From contig RDZE01000016.1 in NCBI GenBank assembly GCA_004293905.1, positions 62,001 through 126,000 of the forward strand: DNA of 64,000 nucleotides, read 5' to 3'. Shown piece by piece: positions 45,069 to 53,366 of this stretch. Position 1 is the stretch's first letter, and each line of letters begins with the position of its first letter. Made by a program: the position numbers and the translations under genes. A model generated the notes under the pieces. That model saw only the letters and a list, made by a program, of their open reading frames with translations, was not told the origin of the DNA and searched no databases. The stretch is from Cytophagales bacterium. GTDB lineage: Bacteria > Bacteroidota > Bacteroidia > Cytophagales > Microscillaceae.

Positions 45069-45641
45069 TTATGGATTGAGTACTTTTGAAAGAGCCTCTT
45101 CAAGGGTTTCGCCTCTAAGGTTCGCGCTGACTACATTGCCTTCGCTATCAACCAAATAATTCATTGGGATACCATCTACACCATACTCTACGGCGGCGGC
45201 ATTGTCCCAACCTTTGAGGTCAGAAACGTGATATTCCCACGCCAAACCATCTTTTTCTATCGCTTTTATCCATTTGCCTTGGTCATTGTCCAAAGAAACA
45301 CTAAAGATAGTAAAACCTTTGCCTTTGTAAGCATTATAAGCATTGACAACATTAGGGTTTTCGGCACGGCAGGGGCCACACCAAGAAGCCCAAAAATCTA
45401 TCAATACATATTTGTGTTTTTTCAAAACAGCATAAAGCTCTATTTCATTACCATTGACATCTTTCATGCGAATGTTGGGTACTTTTTGGTCTTTCGCATT
45501 TTTTCGATCATTGTTGCGTGTACTGCTGCGCTCTTCCTCACGGGCGTATTCAGCGTCTTTCTTGTTGGTGGCTTGAGTGTTTTGGCAACTATAAAAAACA
45601 AAACTCAAAAGTCCTAAACATAATAAAGCAATTTTTTTCAT
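45069..45641 (-). CDS. TlpA/ResA-type thioredoxin-like lipoprotein
   Basis: 190 residues from the chosen ATG. Lipobox FYSC with Cys19, a charged linker rich in Glu, Arg, Asn and Asp (25-60), then a thioredoxin domain with FWASWCGPCRAENP (redox CGPC) and a GIPMNYLVDSEGNVV cis-proline strand. Such proteins reduce periplasmic cysteines, often for cytochrome maturation. A longer frame to 45776 has no supporting features and would overlap the divergent MazG gene. Confidence 0.88.
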   Translation of the reverse strand: MKKIALLCLGLLSFVFYSCQNTQATNKKDAEYAREEERSSTRNNDRKNAKDQKVPNIRMKDVNGNEIELYAVLKKHKYVLIDFWASWCGPCRAENPNVVNAYNAYKGKGFTIFSVSLDNDQGKWIKAIEKDGLAWEYHVSDLKGWDNAAAVEYGVDGIPMNYLVDSEGNVVSANLRGETLEEALSKVLNP

Positions 45642-45720
45642 ATTTTTTGGGGAAATGTTTCCTAATAAAAACATAAATTTAGGGTATTTTTGTTGCAAAC
45701 TAAAATAATATTTCTGCATT

Positions 45721-46047
45721 ATGACTATTAAAGAAGCACAACAACTCATAGATAAATGGATTAACACTACTGGCATCCGCTATTATAATGAACTTACCAA
45801 TACGGCTATTCTTATGGAAGAAGTAGGCGAAGTAGCACGCCTCATGGCACGCATCTATGGAGAGCAATCTTTCAAAGAATCAGATAAGGATTACGATTTA
45901 GCCGATGAAATGGCAGATGTAATGTTTGTATTAATGTGTTTGGCTAACCAAGCTAATATTGATTTGACCGAAGCACTCATTAAAAACTTAGAGAAAAAAA
46001 CACAGCGTGATAAAGAACGCCACGCAAACAACGAAAAACTAAAATAG
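45721..46047 (+). CDS. MazG-like nucleotide pyrophosphohydrolase
   Basis: 108 residues. One all-alpha NTP-PPase domain: the metal ligands are in LMEEVGEVARL (E-E-x-x-E) and DLADEMADVMFVL (E-x-x-D). Hydrolyses a nucleoside triphosphate to the monophosphate, with a house-cleaning role assumed. Divergent from the TlpA lipoprotein; a TATTTTTG (45685-45692) may be its -7 element. Confidence 0.88.
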   Translation: MTIKEAQQLIDKWINTTGIRYYNELTNTAILMEEVGEVARLMARIYGEQSFKESDKDYDLADEMADVMFVLMCLANQANIDLTEALIKNLEKKTQRDKERHANNEKLK

Positions 46048-46152
46048 GCACTACAAAATTTCAAAAAAAGATTTGAAAAGCCATATTTTTTGCCTTTTTT
46101 TACGCCCCAAATTAGATAACAACAAAGAAAATATTAATATAACAAAAAATCA

Positions 46153-47160
46153 ATGAAGATTATTATACCAATGGCAGGCATGGGCAAACGCATGCGACCT
46201 CATACACTTACCATTCCTAAACCTTTAGTGCCCATAGCAGGCAAACCCATCGTTCAACGCTTGGTAGAAGACATCGTGAAAGTGTGTAGCACCCCCGCCG
46301 ATGAAATAGCCTTCATCATTTCGCCCCATTTTGGCGAAGCCGTAGAGCAAAAATTACAACAAATAGCCCAAGCCGTAGGAGCAAAAGGAAGTATTTTTTA
46401 CCAAGAAGAACCCTTAGGCACTGCCCACGCCATTCTTGCTGCCAAAGAAGCACTAAAAGGCAATCTTGTGGTGGCATTTGCAGATACACTCTTCAAAGCC
46501 GATTTTATGATGGATACCCAAAGCGAAGCAACTATTTGGGTGCAAAAAGTAGAAGACCCCTCCGCATTTGGGGTCATCAAGATGAATGACAAAGGAGAAA
46601 TTACCGATTTCGTAGAAAAACCCAAAGAGTTTGTTTCTGACTTAGCCATTATTGGCATCTACTATTTTAAAAATGGCGAGCAACTCAGAGAAGAATTGCA
46701 ATACCTTTTAGACAACAATATAAAAGAAAAAGGCGAATATCAACTCACCAATGCTTTAGAGAATATGAAGCAAAAAGGTGTAAAATTTATCCCCAAACAA
46801 ATAAGCGAATGGTTAGATTGTGGTAACAAAGATGCTACCGTGTACACCAATCAACGCTACTTAGAATACATCAAAGACACCCCTCTTATTTCTGAAAAAG
46901 CAACCATCAAAAACACTACAATCATTGCACCTGTATTCATTGCCGAAGGCGTAGAAATACATAACTCTGTCATCGGTCCGTATGTATCTATCGGAGAGGG
47001 GACAAAAATTTCACATTCTATTATCGAAAATTCAATCATTCAGACCCAATCTGTCGTTATACATGCAAACCTCGCCAATACAATGATAGGCAATGCCGCA
47101 CACTATCAACGCAAACCTTCAGACCTAAGCATTGGCGACTATAACGTATTCAAAGAATGA
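46153..47160 (+). CDS. Sugar-1-phosphate nucleotidyltransferase with left-handed beta-helix tail
   Basis: 335 residues. Nucleotide-binding start IIPMAGMGKRMRPHTLTIPK, metal site around VVAFADTLF, and EKP near DFVEKPKEFVSD. From about 245 hexapeptide-like repeats (KATIKNTTIIAPVFIAEGVEIHNSVIGPYVSIGEG) form a beta-helix. Similar to glucose-1-phosphate thymidylyltransferases and to archaeal-type bifunctional GlmU-like proteins. The sugar is not known. Overlaps the next gene's ATG by four bases. Confidence 0.9.
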   Translation: MKIIIPMAGMGKRMRPHTLTIPKPLVPIAGKPIVQRLVEDIVKVCSTPADEIAFIISPHFGEAVEQKLQQIAQAVGAKGSIFYQEEPLGTAHAILAAKEALKGNLVVAFADTLFKADFMMDTQSEATIWVQKVEDPSAFGVIKMNDKGEITDFVEKPKEFVSDLAIIGIYYFKNGEQLREELQYLLDNNIKEKGEYQLTNALENMKQKGVKFIPKQISEWLDCGNKDATVYTNQRYLEYIKDTPLISEKATIKNTTIIAPVFIAEGVEIHNSVIGPYVSIGEGTKISHSIIENSIIQTQSVVIHANLANTMIGNAAHYQRKPSDLSIGDYNVFKE

Positions 47161-48908
47161 AAAAAAAGCAATATATATACACCATTACCCTTTTGATAGG
47201 GATACTTTGCTACACAAGCATCGCAAATTCACCTATCGCATTTGCCCAAAAAAAGAAAGAACCTAAAAAAAAGGACGTTGTCTTTGCTAAAAATCTCACT
47301 CCTCCTGAAATAGAAGTACTCTTTACAGAAGCCCTCAAATATTACTTCTTAGAAGACTACAGCACTGCTGTTTCTCTTTTCAACCAATTAATTCTGCAAG
47401 GCGTTGAAAAAGCAGGCATCTTTTTTTATGCTTCCAAAGCCCATTGGAAAATAGGAAGCAAAGAAACAGCCATAGAATATGCCCAAAATGCCATTGAACA
47501 AGAGCCAACCAATAAATACAACTATGAACTTTTGGCACAATATTACCAGCAGATAGGCGAAACAGAAAAAGCCCTTAGTACCTACGAACAAATGGTACAA
47601 AAAGCTCCTAATACCGAATTGTACTACCAATACCTTGCCGAGCTATACCAAGAAGCAGGGAAAAATGCCTTAGCCATTCAATATTATGAAAAATTAGAAG
47701 CACTTTATGGAGTCCAAAAAGATTTCACAAGAAACAAACAGAAAGTATACCTCAAGCAAAACGACATAGACAATGCCATCAAAGAAGGGCAAAAACTAAT
47801 ACTTAATTTTCCAGATGAGCCCCTCTATTTACAAGAACTCATTACTATATTGATCGAAAACAACAGAACAGACGAAGCCCAAAAACTCATAGAACAATCC
47901 TTACAACAACCTTATCCAAACCCACAACTCTATGTACTTTTGTGCGAAATATATCTCAAAAAAAATGAAAGAGAGAAAATAATCGCACTTCTTCCTAAAA
48001 TTCTCCAAAACCCCGATATAGACCCCGATACTAAAGTAATACTGTTAATTACCAATGCGCCAATAGCCCAAACACCTGCCGAAAAAGAACTATTTTCAAC
48101 CCTTGCCATAGGATTATTTCAAAAATACCCCAACAACGCAACTCTGGCAACCTTAGTAGGGGATAAAAAAGTAGAGGAAAAAAAATATAAAGAAGCACTT
48201 CACTACTACCTATTAGCAGCACAGTTAGGCAACAATACACAGCAACATTGGGTACAAATATTAGAAATAGACTCCGAGCTCGCGCTCTACGATAGCCTAC
48301 TCAAACACACCGAAGAAGCCCTTTCTATATATCCCAACTACGCTGTATTTTGGCTCTATAATGGAGGCGCATTATTAGCCCAGAAAAAATACGAAGACGC
48401 TATAGATGCACTTGCGCAAACAAAAAAATTATCCTATGGTAGTGTAGACCTCCTCACTGATGCCAATAGAATGATAGGAGATGCTCACCAAGCTCTACAA
48501 AACTACCCTCAATCAGACCAAGCCTACGAAGAAGCCCTCAAAGCAAATCCCAATGATGTTTTTACGCTCAATAACTATAGCTATTATTTAGCATTAAGAA
48601 AACAAGACCTTAGCAAAGCCATTCAACTTTCTGAAAAACTGATTACCTTAGCCCCCGAAAATCCTACTTATATGGATACACGCGGATGGATACTCTATCA
48701 GAATGAACAATACAAAGAGGCGATTCCCTGGTTAGAAAAAGCCAGCCAGCTCACCGAAGATGCCCTAATATGGGAACACTACGGAGATGCACTTTTCCAA
48801 ATCAATGAAATAGAAAAAGCCATAGAGCAATGGCTAAAAGCACAGAAAAAAGGAGGTGCTTCTGACAAAATAAACCAAAAAATTCAAGAAAAAAGAATTG
48901 TAGAATGA
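47157..48908 (+). CDS. TPR protein, exported
   Basis: 583 residues. Signal peptide 1-31 (ending AFA-Q), a Lys-rich stretch (KKKEPKKKD), then at least ten TPR units (for example ALKYYFLEDYSTAVSLFNQL, LAQYYQQIGETEKALSTYEQ), with the best in the last third (ALWEHYGDALFQ-like DALIWEHYGDALFQINE). A scaffold of unknown partners, probably periplasmic or lipid-free in the outer compartment. It lies between the nucleotidyltransferase (4-base overlap) and the DUF2752 gene (4-base overlap), so translationally coupled in one operon. Confidence 0.85.
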   Translation: MKKKQYIYTITLLIGILCYTSIANSPIAFAQKKKEPKKKDVVFAKNLTPPEIEVLFTEALKYYFLEDYSTAVSLFNQLILQGVEKAGIFFYASKAHWKIGSKETAIEYAQNAIEQEPTNKYNYELLAQYYQQIGETEKALSTYEQMVQKAPNTELYYQYLAELYQEAGKNALAIQYYEKLEALYGVQKDFTRNKQKVYLKQNDIDNAIKEGQKLILNFPDEPLYLQELITILIENNRTDEAQKLIEQSLQQPYPNPQLYVLLCEIYLKKNEREKIIALLPKILQNPDIDPDTKVILLITNAPIAQTPAEKELFSTLAIGLFQKYPNNATLATLVGDKKVEEKKYKEALHYYLLAAQLGNNTQQHWVQILEIDSELALYDSLLKHTEEALSIYPNYAVFWLYNGGALLAQKKYEDAIDALAQTKKLSYGSVDLLTDANRMIGDAHQALQNYPQSDQAYEEALKANPNDVFTLNNYSYYLALRKQDLSKAIQLSEKLITLAPENPTYMDTRGWILYQNEQYKEAIPWLEKASQLTEDALIWEHYGDALFQINEIEKAIEQWLKAQKKGGASDKINQKIQEKRIVE

Positions 48909-49231
48909 TGCTTCAAAGACAATTTTGGATTTACTATTTCAAACAAAATACCCTCATCTTATCACTGATTGCTTACTTAGTAATATCAGTACTCCTAAAA
49001 TCATATACAGGCATAGATTTTACCATTCCTTGTCCTTATAATTATTTTTTAGGAATCGAGTGCTATGGCTGCGGACTCACTACTGCCTGTACCAAACTTG
49101 CAAAAGGCGATTTGGTAGGAGCGAGCCAAACCAATTGGCTTGTTTTTATTGTACTACCCACTTGGATAGCATTTATGGTATTAGACCTACAGCACCTCTA
49201 TCAAAGATTTAAGAAAAACACAACAGAATAA
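48905..49231 (+). CDS. DUF2752 membrane protein
   Basis: 108 residues. Two membrane helices (about 17-33 and 75-95) around the family core CPYNYFLGIECYGCGLTTA, followed by LAKGDLVGASQTNW. The usual family pattern is C-x-x-[KR]-x-x-T-G-[IL]-x-C-P-G-C-G-[LM]-T-R; here Pro and Arg are changed (Tyr-Gly, Thr). Cysteines may bind a metal. No function is established. Coupled to the TPR gene by ATGA overlap. Confidence 0.85.
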   Translation: MMLQRQFWIYYFKQNTLILSLIAYLVISVLLKSYTGIDFTIPCPYNYFLGIECYGCGLTTACTKLAKGDLVGASQTNWLVFIVLPTWIAFMVLDLQHLYQRFKKNTTE

Positions 49232-49240
49232 CCACTACCC

Positions 49241-49918
49241 ATGCAACAACCCATACAAAACTATATAGAACACACACTACTGCGTCCCGATATAAGCGAT
49301 AAAGACATCGAAAACCTCATAGACGAAGCCATCAAATACCAATTTGTAGGCGTATGTGTTCCTCCTTATTGGGCAAAAAAAGCCCGCCGCGACATAGGTA
49401 AAAACCCTATTCAATTGGTAACAGTAGTAGGTTTTCCGCTTGGGTATAGCCGCTCAGAAGTAAAACTCAAAGAAATAGAAAGTGCCCTCCGCGAAGGTGT
49501 CAATGAATTAGATGTTGTAGTAAATATCTCTGCCATCAAAACGGGTATGTATGGTTGGGTAAAAGCCGAAATAGCACAATTTGCCAAAATGATTCATGAA
49601 CAAGAATCCTTTCTAAAAGTCATTTTAGAAACCGCTTATCTCAACCCACAAGAACTTGAGCAAACCGCCAAAGTATGCATAGATGCAGGAGCAGACTACC
49701 TCAAAACCTCTACAGGCTTTGCTCCCACAGGTGCGGAAATAAGTACTGTACAACGACTCCGAAGCCTCGCACCCTCCCATGTAGGCATTAAAGCCTCAGG
49801 TGGCATAAAAACCTTAACACAAACAGAAGCCTTCATAGAGGCAGGTGCCGAACGCATAGGCACTTCTGCAAGCATAGCCATCATGGAGCAATGGCAAGAA
49901 AAAATAAAGCACTCCTAA
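49241..49918 (+). CDS. deoC: Deoxyribose-phosphate aldolase
   Basis: 225 residues, class I aldolase. Schiff-base Lys155 in GADYLKTSTGF, assisting Asp91 in ELDVVVNIS and Lys184 in VGIKASGGI. Cleaves 2-deoxyribose-5-phosphate into acetaldehyde and glyceraldehyde-3-phosphate. Last gene of the plus-strand run, nine bases after the DUF2752 gene. An AT-rich quasi-palindrome follows but is not a clear terminator. Confidence 0.95.
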   Translation: MQQPIQNYIEHTLLRPDISDKDIENLIDEAIKYQFVGVCVPPYWAKKARRDIGKNPIQLVTVVGFPLGYSRSEVKLKEIESALREGVNELDVVVNISAIKTGMYGWVKAEIAQFAKMIHEQESFLKVILETAYLNPQELEQTAKVCIDAGADYLKTSTGFAPTGAEISTVQRLRSLAPSHVGIKASGGIKTLTQTEAFIEAGAERIGTSASIAIMEQWQEKIKHS

Positions 49919-50027
49919 AAAAAGTAACTTTTTTTTATCTGCTATATAAAAAATATACATTAATATTGCATCTCAAAACTAAACTCTTGATTCAATAACT
50001 TCAGATTAAGTAACTAAGGTAGAAATT

Positions 50028-50366
50028 ATGCTTTTCATTACAAAAAACGCCTACACATTAGCTAACAATGATTTCATTGCCTTTCAACAAGGACTTGCAG
50101 CACTCCTCGAAACCCATGCCATCACCATCAATAACCAATTTGATGACTTCGACGACGACTATGAATATAACGAAGATGAAGATGAATATGATGATTTTGA
50201 CGATGATTTTGATGACGACTTCGACCCCGAAGACCTTGACGATATGGAAGAATTTGAAGAAGGGGACGAATGGAATGATGACGAAGACATGGACGATGAT
50301 TTTGATGATGACTTTGACGATGATTTCGGAGATGAAAGTGATGACTTTGATGATGAAAACTTCTAA
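50028..50366 (+). CDS. Extremely acidic Asp/Phe-rich low-complexity protein
   Basis: 112 residues. The first 37 are an ordinary mixed sequence (MLFITKNAYTLANNDFIAFQ, then AALLETHAITINN), followed by a tail made almost wholly of Asp and Glu with regularly spaced Phe or Tyr (units such as DDFDDDF repeat at 6-8 residue spacing). Such D/E-rich tails chelate divalent metals or bind basic proteins such as histone-like or ribosomal proteins. Neither is shown here. It is transcribed just before a terminator and the SRP RNA. The in-frame repeats and the stop before the terminator support a real gene, but the sequence is low-complexity. Confidence 0.6.
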   Translation: MLFITKNAYTLANNDFIAFQQGLAALLETHAITINNQFDDFDDDYEYNEDEDEYDDFDDDFDDDFDPEDLDDMEEFEEGDEWNDDEDMDDDFDDDFDDDFGDESDDFDDENF

Positions 50367-50401
50367 ATCACTTAACCATCAATCAACATAAAAGAAAAAA
50401 A

Positions 50402-50438
50402 AGCAGCAAATAAATTTAGTTATTTGTTGCTTTTTTTC
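50402..50438 (+). terminator. Terminator of the acidic-protein gene
   Basis: AGCAGCAAATAA pairs with TTATTTGTTGCT (one G-T), five-base loop, then a seven-T run. It overlaps the -33 region of the SRP RNA promoter, so the two units are back to tail. Confidence 0.8.
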
Positions 50439-50457
50439 TTTGTACTTCCTACATTTG
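50424..50457 (+). promoter_or_regulatory. Promoter of the SRP RNA gene
   Basis: TTG at 50427-50429 (or 50424-50426), about 20 bases, TACATTTG (50450-50457). RNA start near 50461, exactly where the SRP RNA stem begins. Confidence 0.65.
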
Positions 50458-50460
50458 CAA

Positions 50461-50550
50461 CGGCAAAGTGCTGCCAGCTCCTATGAAACTCCCCAGGTCT
50501 TGACCGAAGCAAGGATAAATAGTGATGCGGTAGGTATCTTTGCCTTTTTT
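50461..50550 (+). ncRNA. ffs: Signal recognition particle RNA (small bacterial type, 4.5S-like)
   Basis: About 90 bases. The Bacteroidota SRP motif CTCCTATGAAACTCCCCAGG is followed by the domain IV symmetric loop: CAGG on the 5' side, GAAGCAAGG on the 3' side, same spacing (10 bases between CAGG and AGCA) as the E. coli RNA. The outer stem is GGCAAAG (50462-50468) with CTTTGCC (50538-50544), continued by CTGCC/GGTAG, and a T-run closes the gene. The apical loop reads UCUUGACCGA, giving UGAC instead of the common GGAA. Binds Ffh for cotranslational targeting of membrane proteins. Confidence 0.85.
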
Positions 50551-50552
50551 AT

Positions 50553-51971
50553 TTATAATTCTAATTTATTGATAAAAATTGTCTGCCCATCTATACTAAA
50601 CCAAGAAAAATATTCTTTATTGTCTTCTTGTATCAGCACAATACTTCCCACAAAACCTTCTGGGTATTCCTCCTCATCAATAATAAGTTTCATTCGTCCA
50701 TTCAAATCGCAATATGCCAAGCCCCAATGCCCCATGCCTTTTCCCAATAAAAGCATCGGCTTCCATTTTTGGTCATCGGCTTTGATGGGTCCGAATTTTT
50801 TACCATTTGAGAACGAAAGATAAAAATTAGTCCCCGATTTACTCAGCATAGCCCACTCTTCGCCTTCAGGCGCAAATTTAAGATACTGAATTTCATCAAA
50901 AATGCCTATCAAATCGCGGTCATTCATCAGCAATGAGTCTCTATTAGCACCCGCGCTCTTAACTATAGCCACACTTCGGCGGCTTTCGCTCACAAAATAT
51001 TTTTTTACATTCACTGCAAAGCCTTTCACGCCACGAAAATAAAAATCACTATTTTTACCCAATAGATAATTGAAGCGGTTATACATTTTGCTAATGTTGA
51101 ATTGTCTTGGAAACTCGTCATAAGGACCTATCAAATCATCATTGGCAAGAAGATAGATTTTTTGATCTTTGATTACATTGATTAAATAATTTTCACCATT
51201 GGTGTACAAATAACCGCAAGTATCATCGGGGTGTCCTACACGTTGGGTTTCAAAAGTACCCACATCGCCAAAATTCGTACTTACGATAAATTTTTGGGGT
51301 TGGTCTTTGAGCTCGGCAGTGAGCACCCAGCGTTCGTTTTCGCCCTCTAAAAAACGAAAATGACGAATTTTTTTGTAAGGACCTTTTTCCGTACCGTTAC
51401 TAAATTGTACATAACATTCATTAGGTTTTTTATAATATACAATAGCCAAACGGCTTCCATCATTGCTTAGATAATAATCTTGCAAATCGGAATAAGGACC
51501 ATAACGGCTTCCGTTGTAAATCACCGTAGAAGAGCCTTCTACCATATCTACTAATAAATGCGCCCAAGACCTACCCGCCATTTTTAGCCCAAGGGGGTAT
51601 TCATTCCCACCATAATTTCCTACGGCATCGCCATTAATCATTACTTGCCCTTGCCCATTTTGTGAATCTATAAAACCCCAACTGTTCCAATTAAAAACAG
51701 GTTTATCAACCAATCTGCGGTCATAGGGTCCATAGATTTTGCCTTGTATATGGTAGATGCGGTTTACCTTATCGGAGGTTTTCGATTTGGCAGTTACGAC
51801 CAAATAGCCTAATTTATTTTGATACAAACCTAATGAATTTTCATCGTATTCGATGATTTCATCAGGGTTGAGTGTATATATCTTTTCTTTTTTCAGCGTA
51901 GTTTGTGCGTAGGTAGTGTTGTGATTACTAACTATTGCACAAAGAAAGATAATGAGTATATGTATTCGCAT
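50553..51971 (-). CDS. Secreted protein of repeated beta units, function unknown
   Basis: 472 residues. Signal peptide 1-22 (TYA-Q). About six repeats of a pattern like N-G-x-x-x-G-P-Y/F followed by D-G-x-x-x-A-[IV] (IQGKIYGPYDRRL, YNGSRYGPYSDLQDYYLSND, FSNGTEKGPYKKIRHFRF, NDDLIGPYDEFP, FSNGKKFGPIK), which would form a beta-propeller or WG-repeat-like structure. No catalytic residues are evident. It stands alone and ends right after the SRP RNA, in the opposite direction. Confidence 0.75.
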   Translation of the reverse strand: MRIHILIIFLCAIVSNHNTTYAQTTLKKEKIYTLNPDEIIEYDENSLGLYQNKLGYLVVTAKSKTSDKVNRIYHIQGKIYGPYDRRLVDKPVFNWNSWGFIDSQNGQGQVMINGDAVGNYGGNEYPLGLKMAGRSWAHLLVDMVEGSSTVIYNGSRYGPYSDLQDYYLSNDGSRLAIVYYKKPNECYVQFSNGTEKGPYKKIRHFRFLEGENERWVLTAELKDQPQKFIVSTNFGDVGTFETQRVGHPDDTCGYLYTNGENYLINVIKDQKIYLLANDDLIGPYDEFPRQFNISKMYNRFNYLLGKNSDFYFRGVKGFAVNVKKYFVSESRRSVAIVKSAGANRDSLLMNDRDLIGIFDEIQYLKFAPEGEEWAMLSKSGTNFYLSFSNGKKFGPIKADDQKWKPMLLLGKGMGHWGLAYCDLNGRMKLIIDEEEYPEGFVGSIVLIQEDNKEYFSWFSIDGQTIFINKLEL

Positions 51972-52043
51972 GGATTAAAAATGAGCCTTTGATAAATTGC
52001 TTTAATAGTTATTACAAAATAAGTGCAAAAACTAAAAATTGCT

Positions 52044-53312
52044 TTAAGTTTTTTGCTTTTTCTTTCTCGCCGCTGGGAATAATATATTGTTAAGTATAAG
52101 TCTATAGCCTGCTGAGTTGGGGTGTAGTGCCAAATCAGTAGGTTCTTCTCCTACTAAATGTTGATAATCTTCGGGGTCGTGCCCTCCATAAAAAGTCCAA
52201 GTGCCTTTTCCGAAAGTACTATGAATATAACGGGCTTCGTCTATTCTTTTGTTTTCGCCCATTACTATTACGTCCGATTTTATAAGTTTTTTCTTAAAAG
52301 CAGTGGTTTGCCCTAAAAAACCTTTGACAACGTTTTGGTGGCATTGGGTAAGCATGGTGGGGATAGGATCCCATTTGGCTGAAAATTGAAAGAGTGTAAA
52401 TAAATCATTTTCTTCATTCATACCTCTCTCGAATACTTGATTATCTATATCAGAATATTCGTACTCCATAGGATTTCGGCTAATTTGGAAATTTTGGAAG
52501 GCAAATGTATTCTGAAAATTTAGTTTACTTTGTGCACCGGGGTCAGCAGCATCTCCGTCATACATCGATTCGCAAATATCCACACCGTCGGCAGCCAAAG
52601 CAATATCAAAAGTATCAGCAGCCGAACACATGGCAAATAAAAAACCACCACCTGCACAATAATCTCTTATTTTTTTTACCACTGCCAATTTTAATTGTGA
52701 TACTTTATCAAAACCATATTTTTTGGCAGTCGTTTCGAATTCTTTTTGTTGTTGTATGTACCAACTTTGATGTCTATAAGCTGCATAAAACTTTCCATAT
52801 TGCCCCGTGAAATCTTCGTGATGCAGATGTAGCCAATCATATTCAGGGAGTTTGTTCTCCATTACCTCCTCATCGAAAATAATTTCGTAGGGAATTTCGG
52901 CATAAGTAAGTACTAAAGTAACGGCATCGTCCCAAGGTTGTTTAGATTTTGGCGAATATACAGCAATTTTAGGGGCTTTGTCAAGACGCATAGCGTCCAT
53001 ATTTACATCGGGGCTACTGATTTGTGTCAGAATATTTTGCGCGCTTGCGTCAGAAATTACTTCATAGCTTATGCCCCTCACAATGAGTTCATTCTCAAAC
53101 TCTTTGCGGTATTGCGCCATAAAACTCCCCCCGCGATAATTGAGCAGCCAATCTACTTCACTTTGTTGGGTAAGCATCCAGTAAGCAATACCATAGGCTT
53201 TGAGGTGGTTGGTTTGGGTATTGTCCATCGGAATTAACAGATGAGAAGCAAAAGCAGTTCGCCCTAAAACCAAGAGCAAGACCGCCAAAAGTCCATAAAA
53301 TCGTATAGCCAT
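52044..53312 (-). CDS. Conserved secreted protein, commonly named asparagine synthetase B (name unsupported)
   Basis: 422 residues. Signal peptide 1-22 (TAFA-S), then HLLIPMDNTQTNHLKAYGIA and further strongly conserved stretches (KIAVYSPKSKQPWDDAVTLV, WLHLHHEDFTGQYG, GGGFLFAMCSAADTFDIALA, WTFYGGHDPEDYQH). Close homologues in Flavobacteria carry the database name asparagine synthetase B, but the sequence has neither the N-terminal Cys glutaminase domain nor the ATP pyrophosphatase domain of AsnB. The CS-A-A-D-T block resembles glutamine-amidotransferase-like folds. The true function is not known. Confidence 0.85.
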   Translation of the reverse strand: MAIRFYGLLAVLLLVLGRTAFASHLLIPMDNTQTNHLKAYGIAYWMLTQQSEVDWLLNYRGGSFMAQYRKEFENELIVRGISYEVISDASAQNILTQISSPDVNMDAMRLDKAPKIAVYSPKSKQPWDDAVTLVLTYAEIPYEIIFDEEVMENKLPEYDWLHLHHEDFTGQYGKFYAAYRHQSWYIQQQKEFETTAKKYGFDKVSQLKLAVVKKIRDYCAGGGFLFAMCSAADTFDIALAADGVDICESMYDGDAADPGAQSKLNFQNTFAFQNFQISRNPMEYEYSDIDNQVFERGMNEENDLFTLFQFSAKWDPIPTMLTQCHQNVVKGFLGQTTAFKKKLIKSDVIVMGENKRIDEARYIHSTFGKGTWTFYGGHDPEDYQHLVGEEPTDLALHPNSAGYRLILNNILFPAARKKKQKT

Positions 53313-53366
53313 GAGCGATGTAATATTTTGTTCTTTTTATTAAACGTTGAAAATAGGCTTTTATGT

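Noticed and set aside
45642-45776. Upstream extension of the TlpA-like gene by 45 codons
   Set aside because: The added residues resemble no signal peptide and overlap the divergent MazG gene. The chosen ATG gives a perfect lipoprotein signal.
46048-46152. TATTTTTTG before the nucleotidyltransferase as a promoter
   Set aside because: One base too long for TAnnTTTG and without a spaced -33 element.
49917-49938. AAAAAAAGTAACTTTTTTT behind deoC as a terminator
   Set aside because: The two halves leave almost no loop and the stem is nearly all A-T, so a stable hairpin is unlikely.
50028-50366. Regular short repeats considered as a CRISPR or tandem array
   Set aside because: The units are degenerate codon repeats in frame (Asp, Phe), with no equal-length repeat and spacer pattern.
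50068-50391. A 107-codon frame in another register of the acidic gene, rich in Met and Thr
   Set aside because: An out-of-frame reading of GAT/GAC repeats. The Asp-rich frame has a plausible head and start, and the alternative runs past into the terminator region.
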